From NCBI GenBank assembly GCA_963730735.1, contig CAVSSX010000008.1, positions 571,467 to 635,466 of the forward strand: a stretch of DNA of 64,000 nucleotides. Direction: 5' to 3'. Positions 1 to 8,986 of this stretch are shown here, in pieces. Origin of the DNA: CAVSSX01 sp963730735 (lineage in GTDB: Bacteria; Actinomycetota; Acidimicrobiia; Acidimicrobiales; RAAP-2). Each line of letters starts with the position of its first letter. Position 1 is the stretch's first letter. Made by a program: the position numbers and the translations under genes. The notes beneath the pieces are model-generated. The model was not told the origin of the DNA, ran no database searches, and saw only the letters and a list, made by a program, of their open reading frames with translations.

Positions 1-200
1 CGACGCCGTGACCGGATCACTCCGCCAAGCCATCGGCGACGCTACGGGATGACACGGTCCCCGTGCCCCGCCCTATAGGTTAAGGGCTCGTAACAGTAGG
101 GTTGCTGCAGTGTCGGCTGCAGGGGGTGTCCTCTGCAACCACATTGCACCCGTCAAGCAATGTTTTGCCTCCTCGTACGACTGGTACATTTTGCGTAGTC

Positions 201-1358
201 ATGACGAAATCTAAGACCCCCCGAGCGTCACACAAGCGGGCCAAGCCGCCCCGCAAGAAGGCCCCGTGGATCGTCGCGGCCATCGTGGTGGTCGCCGCCG
301 CCCTGGTGGCCGGGGTCGCCGTGCTGGGGCTCCGGGGCCACGACGGGCCCGCCGCCGCCACCGAGGCGCCCAAGGTCGTGCCGCTGAACGTGCTGTCGAC
401 CACCCCGACCAACGGGACGCAGAACGTGGCGGCCAGCACGACCGTGACCGTGGACCTCTCCACGCCGCTCGACGACAACAGCCCGATGCCGACGCTGTCG
501 CCGGACGTCGCCGGCACCTGGTCGAAGCTCTCGCCGACCGAGCTCCAGTTCGTCGCCTCGGGTCCCCTCGTCCCCGGCTCGACCGAGACCCTGACGGTCC
601 CCGGCGGCCCGACCGGCCTCCTCGGGGCCCAGGGGCAACGACTGGCCGAGACCGTGACGAGCAGCTTCTCCGTGGCCCAGGGCTCGACCCTGCGGCTCCA
701 GCAGATCCTGGCCCAACTGGGCTACCTCCCGGTGAGCTTCGCCCCGGCCACCCAGCCGAGCTCCCCCCAGGACGAGGCCGACCCCCAGCAGGGCACGTTC
801 TCGTGGCGCTGGGCCAACACGCCCAGCGCCCTGACGTCGCTGTGGACGCCGGGCACCTACAACGTCATCACCAAGGGCGCCATCATGGCGTTCGAGTCCC
901 AGAATCACCTGACCACCGACGGCCTGGCCGGCCCACAGGTGTGGACGGACCTGCTGGCGGCGGCGGCGGCCGGGACGAGTGACCCGGCCCCGTACAACTA
1001 CGTCTACGTCACCCAGACCCGGCCCGAGACGGCCACGGTCTACTCGAACGGCGCGCAGGTGTACCAGACGCTGGCCAACACCGGCGTGCCCGGGGCCACC
1101 ACGGCCGACGGCACGTTCCCGGTCTACCTCCGCTTCACCTCGACCACGATGACCGGGACCAACCCCGACGGATCGCACTACTCGGACCCGAACATCCCCT
1201 GGGTCAGCTACTTCAACGGTGGTGACGCCCTGCACGGCTTCGTCCGGTCCAGCTACGGCTTCCCCCAGAGCGACGGTTGCGTCGAGATGCCGCCGGCCAA
1301 CGCCGCCATCGTCTTCCCGCTGACGCCGATCGGCACCCTGGTCACCGTCGCCAACTGA
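201..1358 (+). CDS. L,D-transpeptidase (YkuD) with Ig-like and peptidoglycan-binding domains
   Basis: Membrane-anchored cell-wall cross-linking enzyme of 385 aa. A basic N-terminus is followed by one membrane segment (about 22-43), an Ig-like Big_5-type region (about 58-150), a peptidoglycan-binding-like region (about 165-250, GYLP ... LTTDGLAGPQVW) and a C-terminal YkuD domain. The catalytic signature is visible: His345, then SDGC with nucleophile Cys360. The Arg that usually follows the Cys in this motif (GC-V/I-R) is Glu here (GCVEM). I start at ATG 201 because the charged/TM anchor begins there; an in-frame start at 102 would add 33 residues unlike a signal. L,D-transpeptidases form 3-3 links between diaminopimelate residues, consistent with the dap genes in this window. 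A GTTGC...GCAAC inverted repeat lies upstream (101-139), significance unknown. Confidence 0.9.
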   Translation: MTKSKTPRASHKRAKPPRKKAPWIVAAIVVVAAALVAGVAVLGLRGHDGPAAATEAPKVVPLNVLSTTPTNGTQNVAASTTVTVDLSTPLDDNSPMPTLSPDVAGTWSKLSPTELQFVASGPLVPGSTETLTVPGGPTGLLGAQGQRLAETVTSSFSVAQGSTLRLQQILAQLGYLPVSFAPATQPSSPQDEADPQQGTFSWRWANTPSALTSLWTPGTYNVITKGAIMAFESQNHLTTDGLAGPQVWTDLLAAAAAGTSDPAPYNYVYVTQTRPETATVYSNGAQVYQTLANTGVPGATTADGTFPVYLRFTSTTMTGTNPDGSHYSDPNIPWVSYFNGGDALHGFVRSSYGFPQSDGCVEMPPANAAIVFPLTPIGTLVTVAN

Positions 1359-1454
1359 CCGTCCTCGACGGTCAGGCGCCGACCGACCGGGTCCCCGGGG
1401 TCGCCGCCCCTCCCCACGCCCCCGGTCGCCGCGACGCCCGGGTCAGGCGACGGC

Positions 1455-2467
1455 TCAACCCAGCAGCGGGTGCACCAGGCCCAGTTCGGCCAAGCTGGCC
1501 TCGGGCCGGAGCGGCGCCGCCCACTCCTCGGGCGTCCCCGGCAGGGCGAAGACGTAGATGTTCCAGTGGTCGTTGAGCCCCGTCGGCTCGAGGTCCCGGT
1601 GGAGCCGACGCTCGAGGTCGAGGCGGCGTTCGAACCCGGCCTCGGCGAACCGGGCCGTCCACCACCGGTACGAGGCGATGCACAGGTGGCCCTCGATCGG
1701 GACCCCGGCCGCGTCGACCTCCAGATCCTCGTCGGGCACCGGCCCCTCGAAGTCGGCCCCGAGCGAGCGATAGTGCTCGAGCCGCTCCGGGCGGACCTTG
1801 CCCTCGAGGTGCCCGTCTGGGCCGCCGTCGTTCACCCCGAACGACGGGATGGTGGCGTAGACGAATCCCCGGCTGACCCGCCGGACCTCCCGGAGCGCCC
1901 CCGGCACCTGGGCCGGGGTGAGGTGCTCGAGCACCTCGAGCGTCGACACCAGGTCGAAGGACGCGTCGTCGTAGGCGAGGCCGGTCGAGAGGTCACCCAG
2001 CCGGAGGTGGCCGACCGCCCCGGGGGCGGCGTGGTCCACGGCGAACTGGCTCACGTCGCAGCCCTCGGCGTCGATCCCCCGCTCCCGGAGGGCCTCGACC
2101 ACGTAGCCGGTGGCGCTGCCGACGTCGAGCGAGCGCACCAGGCGGAAGTTCCGCCACAACAGGTAGGCGGTGATGTCGGCGTTCGAGGAGACCCGGTCGT
2201 AGCTGGCGTAGCCCGAGAGCCCCTGGCGGTCACCCGACGGGTCACGGCCGACGCCGAAGTAGCCCCGCCGTACAGGTCGTCGGCGGGGCCCGCCGACGAC
2301 GGGGCGCCGGTCGCCCCGGACTCGACCGTGGCGGCCCGGGTGAGTTCGCGGCCGCCCACCGCCAACGCCCGCCCGACGGCCGGGACCCGGACCGCCGCCG
2401 TGTGCAGGCTGCGCCGGCTCCACTCGACCAGGGGCGCGAGCCGGGGACTGACCATGGGCGCCGACAC
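1455..2467 (-). CDS. Class I SAM-dependent methyltransferase (frame break near 2263)
   Basis: Small-molecule methyltransferase of unknown substrate. Motif I is LDVGSATGYVVEAL; the later FDLVSTLEVLEHL is the usual acidic/hydrophobic post-motif of methyltransferase_11/25-type folds. The C-terminal two thirds read in one frame up to about 2262. The N-terminus (SAPMVSPRLAPLVEW ... GPADDLYGG) is in another frame beginning at GTG 2467 or ATG 2455. Adding one base in the run CCCC at 2263-2266 joins them as DDLYGG-G-YFGVGRDPSG, giving about 337 aa, so I annotate one gene. It is monocistronic as far as visible and convergent with the transpeptidase gene. Substrate cannot be told. Confidence 0.75.
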
Positions 2468-2577
2468 TAGCGGCGCCGACCACGACCCTGGTGGCGACGC
2501 GAGCCCGTTCCGGACGGTGGGCGGGCGCCGTCATCGGACCGATCCCGGGCGGCGGGCCCGAGGTCTACAGTCCGGAC

Positions 2578-3030
2578 ATGGCGCCCACCCCCTGTCTGTG
2601 GTTCGACGGCACGGCCAGTGCCGCCGTCGACCAGTACCTGTCGATCTTTCCGAACTCGAAGCGGTCGACCCCGGCCCCCGCGGACGGCGGCGAGCCGCTC
2701 TTCATCGACTTCGAGCTCGATGGTCGACCCTTCCAGGCCATCAACGGTGGGCCGATGTACTCCTTCACCCCGGCCGTCTCGTTCGTGGTGAACTGCGCCA
2801 CCGCCGAGGAGGTCGACCACTACTGGGACCGTCTCCTCGACGGCGGCGAGCCGTCGCAGTGCGGTTGGCTGACCGATCGCTTCGGTGTCTCCTGGCAGAT
2901 CGTGCCCGATCGGCTGGGTGAGCTCATGAGCGATCCGGACCCCGAGCGGGCCGGGCGGGTACGCGAGGCCATGCTGTCCATGGTCAAGCTCGACGTCGCC
3001 GGCCTGGAGGCGGCGGCCGACGGGCGATGA
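2578..3030 (+). CDS. PhnB-like VOC-family protein (3-demethylubiquinone methyltransferase-like fold)
   Basis: Protein of 150 aa in the glyoxalase/VOC superfamily, PhnB subgroup. Landmarks typical of this group are all present: CLWFDG at the start, FQAINGGP near residue 60, FTPAVSFVVNC, then CGWLTDRFGVSWQIVP and a C-terminal DPDPERA...AML.M tail. ATG 2578 is chosen because it gives the family-typical N-terminus; an in-frame GTG-type extension upstream reads unlike protein. The family is often mis-named as a methyltransferase; no methyltransferase motif is present. Substrate is unknown. It precedes the DUF2332 gene by 43 nt on the same strand. Confidence 0.85.
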   Translation: MAPTPCLWFDGTASAAVDQYLSIFPNSKRSTPAPADGGEPLFIDFELDGRPFQAINGGPMYSFTPAVSFVVNCATAEEVDHYWDRLLDGGEPSQCGWLTDRFGVSWQIVPDRLGELMSDPDPERAGRVREAMLSMVKLDVAGLEAAADGR

Positions 3031-3073
3031 CCCGCCGGCGCCGCCGAGCGCCACGGTCGAGGACCTAGGGACG

Positions 3074-4304
3074 GTGTCGGACCCGGACCGGCACGAGCTG
3101 GCCGAGATGTTCCGGCTGTTCGCCCGGACGATGGCTCGCGACGCCAACGTCACCTACGAACGGATCTGCCTCGGGATCGCCGACGACCCGTGGCTGCTCG
3201 ACCTCATGGCGACGGCACCACCGGAGCAGCGGCGGCCGAACCTCCTCCTGGCGGCGGTCCACTACCTGCTGCTCGGGGGCCTCGACCATCCGCTGGCCGA
3301 GCACTATCCGACCGTCGTCGACTACCGCCGCTACCCCGACGGTTCAGGGCCGGCCGATCCGGATGCGGGCCGTCGAGCACCGGTCGCTCCCGTTCCAGCG
3401 CCACGAGGACGGCGCCCTCGAGGAGGGCGGCCCGGGCGCCGAGGAGCTCGTGGCCCTGTTCGCCGACCTCTGCCATCGACGGGCGGCCGAGCTCGAAGGC
3501 CTCCTGGCCACCCGGGCCACCCAGACCAACGAGGTCGGGCGGTGCACGGCGCTGCTGCCGGCGTTGGCCACGGTGGCCGCCAGGGCCGGACGACCCCTGG
3601 CCGTGCTGGACCTCGGCGCTTCGGCCGGGCTCAACCTTCTCTTCGACCGCTACGCCTACGACTACCGGATGGCCGACCCGGGCTCGCACCGGACGGCCGG
3701 TGACCCGGCGTCCACCGTCCGGCTCACGGCCGAGGTGCGCTCGGGCTCCCTGCCGCCGCTCGCCACCCCGCACGTGGCCTGGCGCCGGGGGCTCGACCAG
3801 CGCCCGATCGACCCGGCCGACCCCGACGGCGCCCGCTGGCTGCTCGGCTGCCTGTGGCCCGACGACCTGACCCGCTTCCGTCGCCTGCGCGCCGCCCTCG
3901 GGATCGCCCGCTCGGCCCCGGGCCTCGCCCCGGTCGAGCCGGGGGACGTGCTGGACGACCTGGCCCGGGTGGTGGCCGACGTGCCCGACGAGTGCCACCT
4001 GTGCCTGGTCCACACCTGGATGGCCGCCTACCTCAGCCCCGAGGAGCAGGCCGCCCTGGCCGGGGCCATCGCCGAGACGTCCACCCGGCGTCGGGTGTCG
4101 TGGCTCTTCGCCGAGCAGCCCTACGAGGTCCCCGGCCTCCCGGTGCCCCCGGCCCCCGAGGGCCAGGGGTCCAAGAGCGCCACCGCCCTGGTGCTGGCCG
4201 ACGTGGACGTGGGCGAGGTCCACCCGGTCCGGTTGGCCGACATGCACCCCCACGGGACCTGGCTCCGCTGGTGGGCCGAGCCGCCGGGGGACGCCCCCGC
4301 CTAG
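3074..4304 (+). CDS. DUF2332 family protein (frame break near 3341-3365)
   Basis: Protein of about 409 aa, function unknown. The N-terminal part (GTG 3074; LFARTMARDANVTYERICLGIADD) and the C-terminal part (LATRATQTNEVGRC, then LDLGASAGLNLLFDRYAYDY) are in different frames but match successive parts of the DUF2332 family. High-GC3 coding switches frame between 3341 and 3365, consistent with one extra base there. The GASAGLN motif resembles a nucleotide/SAM-binding glycine loop, so a methyltransferase-like activity is possible but unproven. The stop codon overlaps the dinB stop on the other strand in a shared CTAG (4301-4304). Confidence 0.7.
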
Positions 4305-5675
4305 GTCGCCGGGTCGGTGCCCTCGGCCGACGGGCCCCAGGGGGCGTCGCGACGGCCCGGCACGGCAAGACCGGCGGCGCTGACCATCGACGCCGGCCCG
4401 ACGGCGCCGAGGCCGAAGCGGGACCGCACGGCGTCGACGGCGGCCGTGATCTCGGCCCACGACTCCTGGAGCTGCACCGGGGTCGGCTCCTGCGGGCCAT
4501 CGGCGCCCTCGGGGCCGCCGGCCAGCATGTCGAAGGTCAGCTGCCGGGACGCCGAGGTGTCCTGCAGGCCCGACATCGAGATGCCCAGCAACCGAACGCC
4601 CATGGCCAGCTCCACCGCGTCGAGGAGGGCCGAGGCCACCGCCGAGAGGGCCGGGGCGGTGTCGATGGGGAACGAGACGGTGTGCGAGCGCGTGACGAGG
4701 GTGAAGTCGGAGTACTTGAGCTTGAGGCTCACCGTCCGCCCGGTGAGCTCGGCTTCGCGCAGCAGGCGGGCCACCGACTCGGACATCCGCACCACGTGAC
4801 GCCGCAGGGCCTCGACGTCGGCGATGTCGTCACGGAACGTCTCCTCGTGCCCGATCGACTTGGCCGGCCGGTCGGCCACGACCGGGTCGCGGTCCTCGCC
4901 CCGGGCCAGGGCAGCCAGATGCGCCCCCTGGGCCTTGCCGATGCGGCGGACGACCGCCTGCTCGGGGAGCGCCGCCAGCTCGCCCACCGTGCGGACCCCG
5001 AGCTCCTCCAGCCGCTTGGCGGTGGCCGGCCCGACCCCCCACAACGCCCGCACCGGCAGCGGGCCGAGGAAACCCGGCTCCTCGTCGGCCACGATGACCG
5101 TCACCCCGTCGCCCGCCCCGGGTCCCGGCCCGGTCGGCCCGGGGCTTGGCCGCCCTCGACGCCAGCTTGGCGATGAGCTTGGAGCGCCCGACGCCCACCG
5201 AGCAGTCGAGGGACAGCTCGTCGGCCACCCGCTGGCGCAACTGACCGGCGATCTGGCGCGGCGAGCCCAGCAGGCGCCGGGAACCGGTGACGTCGAGGAA
5301 GGCCTCGTCCAGCCCGATCGGCTCGACCAGCGGGGTGGCCGAACGGAGGATCTCGTGCAACTGTCCGCTGACCTCGCGGTAGCGGCCGTGGTGGCCGTCG
5401 ATGAAGATGGCCGTCGGGCAGAGGGCCCGGGCCCGGACCATCGGCATGGCCGAGCGGACCCCGAAGGCCCGGGCTTCGTAGGAGCAGGACGCCACCACGC
5501 CCCGGGCCCCGGTCCCACCGACGATCACCGGGCGGCCCCGCAACGACGGGTCGTCGAGCACCTCGACGGCGGCGAAGAAGGCGTCCATGTCGACGTGGAG
5601 GATCGCCGGCTCGAGCTCCCACGACCGGTCCGGGGGACCGCCGGGCGGCGGCGTCACGCCGGGCTCCCCGCTCAC
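4301..5675 (-). CDS. dinB: DNA polymerase IV, Y-family (frame break near 5115-5140)
   Basis: Error-prone translesion polymerase. The palm/fingers part shows LHVDMDAFFAAVE (metal-binding Asp), SYEARAFGVRSAMP and GLDEAFLDVT (catalytic Asp-Glu). The thumb has SVGVGRSKLIAKLAS, and after the break come the helix-hairpin-helix region (PVRALWGVGPATAKRLEELG) and the little-finger domain (ETFRDDI..., LTGRTVSLKLKYSDF). The two halves are in different frames; removing one base between about 5115 and 5140 joins KPRADRAG to PGAGDGVTVIVADEE, giving about 457 aa. Start GTG 5675 overlaps the stop of the PIG-L gene as GTGA, so the two are probably translated together. No LexA box is seen directly in front of this pair. 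Confidence 0.85.
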
Positions 5676-6379
5676 CCGAGCTGCAGGCGCCGGAACCCCT
5701 CGGCGAACGCCGTCCCGGCCCGATGCCCTTCTTCCTCGGCCCGCTGGCGGACCACGTCGCCGGCCCACCCGTCGGCCCCGGCGAACTGGCTCTGGTGGCA
5801 CTCGACGGCCTTGGCCTTCACGTCGATGGTCGCCGTGATGTCGACCCAGGTGTCCGGCTCGAGCGTGCCCGACAGGTAGGCCGCCCCCACCTGGTGGGGC
5901 GGTCCGGCATCGGGGAAGTAGTGCGGGAGGGCGGCCGCCGGCGAGAGCGCGTCCATCAGGGCCCAGCCGGCCATCCGGTGGTCGCGGTGGTTGAAGTAGG
6001 CCTGGCCGAAGAAGACCGCCGTCGGGTCGTGGCCCAGCACCACGTCGGGACGCACCCGGCGGATCCACGTCACCAGCTCGCTGCGGAAGCCCTCCCCCTC
6101 GTCGAGGTCACCGTCACCGTGGCCGAGCTGGTGGTGGGCGGTGAGGCCGATGATGGCGGCCGCCGCCGCCTGCTCCTGGGCCCGCTCGCGGGCCAGCTCG
6201 TCCGGATCGACCGAGGCGTCGGCCGTCCCCCGACCACCGTCGGTGCAGACCACCAGATGCACCTCGCTGCCGGCGGCGGCCCACAGGGCCAGCGTCCCGC
6301 CGCAGGCCACGTCGGCGTCATCGGGGTGGGCATAGACGGCCAGGACCCGCTGCGGCACCTCGGTGATCAGGTCGGCCAT
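5672..6379 (-). CDS. PIG-L family zinc deacetylase (MshB/LmbE-like)
   Basis: Zinc-dependent N-acetyl-glycan or thiol-conjugate deacetylase fold, 235 aa. The family motif AHPDDADVACGG lies near the N-terminus (Asp rather than the usual Glu at the last acidic position), followed by TDGGRG, LGHGDGD and the HRDHR motif that supplies the second metal/catalytic His. In actinobacteria relatives include MshB (mycothiol synthesis) and Mca, but the sequence does not let me choose a substrate. It lies 15 nt after nrdR and is translationally coupled by GTGA to dinB. Confidence 0.85.
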   Translation of the reverse strand: MADLITEVPQRVLAVYAHPDDADVACGGTLALWAAAGSEVHLVVCTDGGRGTADASVDPDELARERAQEQAAAAAIIGLTAHHQLGHGDGDLDEGEGFRSELVTWIRRVRPDVVLGHDPTAVFFGQAYFNHRDHRMAGWALMDALSPAAALPHYFPDAGPPHQVGAAYLSGTLEPDTWVDITATIDVKAKAVECHQSQFAGADGWAGDVVRQRAEEEGHRAGTAFAEGFRRLQLG

Positions 6380-6394
6380 CTCCCTCCCCCGCCT

Positions 6395-6862
6395 CTACGA
6401 CCGTCGCTTGGGCTCGGTGGTCTTGGTCAACAGTCCCACCTCACGCTGGAAGTCACCCAGGTCCTCGAACCCCTTGTAGACGCTGGCGAAGCGCACGTAG
6501 GCCACGTCGTCGAGCGACTTCAGGTGCTCGAGCACCGCCACCCCGACCTGCTGACTGGTGGGCTCGGGGATCGACCGCAGCGCATCCTCCACCTGTTGGG
6601 CCAGCTCCTGCATCTGCTCGTCGCTCACCGGCCGGTTCTTGCAGGCCGACCGCACCCCGTCGACCAGCTTGGCCCGATCGAACGGCTCCCGTTGGCCCGA
6701 GCGCTTGATGACCCACAGGGGTAGCTCCTCGACCCGCTCGAACGTGGTGAAGCGACGGCCGCACTCGAGGCACTCCCGTCGGCGACGGATGGCCACGCCC
6801 TCGTCGGCCAGACGCGAGTCGACCACCCGATCGTCGTCAGCGGAACACCACGGGCATCGCAC
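6395..6862 (-). CDS. nrdR: Transcriptional repressor NrdR
   Basis: Repressor of ribonucleotide reductase genes, 155 aa, the family's usual length. The N-terminal zinc ribbon has Cys3, Cys6, Cys31 and Cys34 (MRCPWC ... RECLECGRRF). The ATP-cone follows, with PLWVIKRSG, FDRAKLVDGVRSACKNRPV and a C-terminal YVRFASVYKGFEDL. It binds NrdR boxes in response to ATP/dATP; no nrd gene is in this window. In mycobacteria the same lexA/LysM/nrdR neighbourhood exists, here with an extra membrane-protein gene between the LysM gene and nrdR. Confidence 0.95.
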   Translation of the reverse strand: MRCPWCSADDDRVVDSRLADEGVAIRRRRECLECGRRFTTFERVEELPLWVIKRSGQREPFDRAKLVDGVRSACKNRPVSDEQMQELAQQVEDALRSIPEPTSQQVGVAVLEHLKSLDDVAYVRFASVYKGFEDLGDFQREVGLLTKTTEPKRRS

Positions 6863-6907
6863 ACCGTCGACGATACCGCCCAGGCCCCCGAGGGGATCCC
6901 GGACGCT

Positions 6908-6925
6908 CGGGGGCTGCAGCCCCCG
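6908..6925 (-). terminator. Stem-loop palindrome downstream of membrane-protein gene
   Basis: An 18-bp perfect palindrome (CGGGGGCTGCAGCCCCCG) begins two bases after the inferred stop of the upstream membrane-protein gene and 45 bp before nrdR. There is no T-tract, so it may be an RNA stem that separates the transcripts or only slows polymerase. Confidence 0.35.
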
Positions 6926-6926
6926 T

Positions 6927-7506
6927 TCAGGCGGCCAGCACCGATCGGAAGGAACGAGGACCGTCGGCCCGTCGGAGGGCCAGCCCGGCCGCTACGGCGA
7001 GACACGGCCGCCGCCACCAGCTCGACGATCAACGACTCCTTGGCGAAGGGTGCCGACAGGCTGTCCTTGAACCCGAAGAGCCCGACGTTCACCGAGATCA
7101 AGAGGCCGGCCACCGTCCCGAGGGCGAACAGCGCCGCTCCCACCAAGACCACGAACCGACGGGCGACGGCCACCGCCACGGCGATCACCAGACCGGCGAT
7201 GCCCTGCAACAAGAAGAGGGGTCCGATGGTCGGGATCTGGTGGTAGCTCTGCGACCACAGGTGAAGGTGGATGACCGACGACCACACCAACAGGGCGGCG
7301 CCGATCCACGCCACCACCGATACCACCGGACCCGGAGAACCGAGCAGCGGGCGCAGCGGCCGAGCGGGCCGGACGTTGTCCGTACGGTCGGGGTCGGGTG
7401 GGCGGTCGACGAGGAGGTCATACCTGTACTCCGGCACCACCGACCCTGCCGGATGCCGACGGACGACGATCGACCGACGCATGACGGTCGACGCCGGCCC
7501 GTCCAT
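6927..7506 (-). CDS. Small four-helix membrane protein between LysM gene and nrdR (frame break near 7004-7018)
   Basis: About 192 aa with a proline/arginine-rich N-terminus (about 1-55) and four predicted membrane segments (VVSVVAWIGAALLVWSSVI, a second after GPLFLLQG, a third after RRF, and the last after SLIVELVAAA). ATG 7506 lies only 5 nt after the LysM stop with a GAGG ribosome site, so it belongs to the LexA-controlled operon. The open frame runs on into nrdR antiparallel to sense; with one base removed near 7004-7018 it instead ends LRRADGPRSFRSVLAA-stop at 6927, which fits the codon bias. Function is unknown; position in an SOS operon suggests a role in the damage response or division, which is inference. 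Confidence 0.6.
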
Positions 7507-7511
7507 CGACC

Positions 7512-8067
7512 TCAGGGAAGTTGGATGTGCTCGCCCGGGACGACGACACCCGAGCCGAGCTCGTCGGCCAGCCGAGCCTGCACCTGGCTGACGGCGCCAG
7601 GTGCAGCGAACCGCTCGGCGATCGAGTGCAGCGTGTCACCCGACTTGGACGACGTAGGTCACCGGCAGGGCGCCCACGGTGCGAACGCCATCGTGCACCG
7701 AGGTCGCCGGATGGCCACCCAGGGCACTGAGCGGAAGGGCCAGGGCCACGGCGAGGCCGGCCACGGCGGCGGCCAACGCCACCCGACGACGCCGGACCGG
7801 CGCCGAGACCCTCGAGGGCGCCGGTGCACGGTGGTGCGTCGCCCACTGCGGCGTGGTGCCCGCCGCACGGGAATCGACCGCCGGTCGCTGGCACGGCTCA
7901 GACCGGACGCCGGTCGAGCGGTGACCAGCCCGCTCCCGGTTCGGGACCGTCGGGGCCGACGCCATCGGGGCGTCGTCGGACACCACGGTCAGGGTGGGCC
8001 GGGGCCAGGGGTTGGCCGCCAGTTCGTCGAAGAGCGCTTCCTGTTCCGACACCAGTGCGATCGCCAT
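7512..8067 (-). CDS. LysM-domain, LexA-controlled envelope protein (ChiZ/YneA position; frame break near 7639)
   Basis: About 184 aa: a cytoplasmic N-terminal stretch (MAIALVSEQEALFDELAANP...), one membrane segment (LAAAVAGLAVALALPLSALG) and an extracytoplasmic LysM domain (TYVVQVGDTLHSIAERFAAPG ... VVVPGEHIQLP). The LysM continues in another frame after VVQVG; removing one base from CCC 7639-7641 restores the canonical GDTL. Start ATG 8067 has a GGAAAGGA ribosome site. Genes in this position next to lexA encode SOS-induced division inhibitors or wall hydrolases (ChiZ/Rv2719c, YneA, DivS), and the four LexA boxes upstream support that role. The match to that role is by context and architecture only. 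Confidence 0.75.
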
Positions 8068-8158
8068 CGTGCGTCCTTTCCGGTGGGCGTCCCACCGCAT
8101 CTCTCCCGGTCCGAGGGTGGACCGAGCGACCCTCCGCCTTGCGGTACCTCCGAGACTA

Positions 8159-8172
8159 CGAACATTTGTTCG
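8159..8172. promoter_or_regulatory. LexA box 1
   Basis: CGAACATTTGTTCG, a perfect 5+4+5 match to the actinobacterial SOS box (CGAAC-N4-GTTCG). It is the box nearest to the LysM gene, about 90 bp upstream of its start. Confidence 0.85.
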
Positions 8173-8191
8173 TTCTTCGAGCATCACAGCA

Positions 8192-8205
8192 CGAACATTT
8201 GTTCG
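8192..8205. promoter_or_regulatory. LexA box 2
   Basis: A second exact CGAACATTTGTTCG, 33 bp from box 1, roughly three helical turns, so two LexA dimers could sit on the same DNA face. Confidence 0.85.
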
Positions 8206-8218
8206 TGTCAACGAATTT

Positions 8219-8232
8219 CGAACAGATGTTTG
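8219..8232. promoter_or_regulatory. LexA box 3 (one mismatch)
   Basis: CGAACAGATGTTTG: left half-site perfect, right half-site with one change (GTTTG for GTTCG). Centre 27 bp from box 2. Confidence 0.65.
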
Positions 8233-8261
8233 CTTTCGTTCGGTCACCGGCTTATCTTTAG

Positions 8262-8275
8262 CAAACAGGTGTTCG
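8262..8275. promoter_or_regulatory. LexA box 4 (one mismatch)
   Basis: CAAACAGGTGTTCG: right half-site perfect, left with one change. It lies about 50 bp before lexA, so it is the best candidate for autorepression. Confidence 0.65.
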
Positions 8276-8326
8276 CCGGAGGTCGGTCGAGCAGCCCAGA
8301 CGGCCACAATCGGGAGGCAGCGAGAC

Positions 8327-8956
8327 ATGGCAGAGGTGCTCAGCGGCAAGCGGCAGCAGATCCTCGACTACATCGCCGAACAGCTCCGGGCCCAGGGGTA
8401 CCCCCCCTCGGTGCGGGAGATCGGCGAAGCGGTGGGGCTCAACTCCTCCGCCACCGTGCACACGCATCTCGCCGTGCTGCAGCGCGAGGGGTACCTGGTC
8501 CGCGACCCGACCAAGCCCCGCGCCATCCAAGTCCGCTACGACCCGAGCTCCAAGGCGGCCATGGTGTCGAGCCCGGTGCGGCACGTCCCGCTGCTGGGCG
8601 ACGTCGCCGCCGGAACCGGCGTCCTGGCCCACGAGAACGTCGAGGAGCTCCTGCCGCTGCCCGAACAGTTCACCGGGACCGGATCGACCTTCATGCTCCG
8701 GGTCCGGGGGGAGTCGATGATCGACGCCGGCATCTTCGACGGTGACTTCGTCGTGGTCCGCCAGCAGCCCGACGCCGAGGCCGGCGACGTGGTCGTGGCC
8801 GGGATCCCCGACGACGAGGCCACGGTCAAGACCTTCGGTCGCCGGGGCGACCGGGTCGTCCTCACGCCGGCCAACCCGGCGTTCTCACCGATGGAGTTCG
8901 ACCCCGACGAGGTCACCATCTACGGCAAGGTCGTCACGGTCCTGCGCAAGCTCTGA
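8327..8956 (+). CDS. lexA: LexA repressor
   Basis: SOS master repressor and self-cleaving serine protease, 209 aa. The winged helix-turn-helix covers about residues 24-52 (PPSVREIGEAVGLNSSATVHTHL). The scissile Ala95-Gly96 is in GDVAAGTG, with catalytic Ser130 (GESM) and Lys168 (ATVKTF), all in family spacing. ATG 8327 has a GGGAGG ribosome site 8 nt away; a longer in-frame opening upstream runs through the LexA boxes and is not coding. It is divergent from the LysM gene, with four LexA boxes between. Confidence 0.97.
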   Translation: MAEVLSGKRQQILDYIAEQLRAQGYPPSVREIGEAVGLNSSATVHTHLAVLQREGYLVRDPTKPRAIQVRYDPSSKAAMVSSPVRHVPLLGDVAAGTGVLAHENVEELLPLPEQFTGTGSTFMLRVRGESMIDAGIFDGDFVVVRQQPDAEAGDVVVAGIPDDEATVKTFGRRGDRVVLTPANPAFSPMEFDPDEVTIYGKVVTVLRKL

Positions 8957-8957
8957 G

Positions 8958-8978
8958 CGTCGGAGCGTCGCTCCGACG
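8958..8978. terminator. Bidirectional stem-loop between convergent lexA and anti-sigma gene
   Basis: CGTCGGAGC-GTC-GCTCCGACG: a perfect 9-bp stem with 3-nt loop in the 30-bp gap between two stop codons. No T-tract on either side, as is common in very GC-rich actinobacteria. Confidence 0.55.
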
Positions 8979-8986
8979 AGCTCGGC

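Noticed and set aside
101..139. tRNA or riboswitch in the 200 bp before the L,D-transpeptidase
   Set aside because: Only a GTTGC/GCAAC inverted repeat and two CTGCAG copies; no cloverleaf or known riboswitch core.
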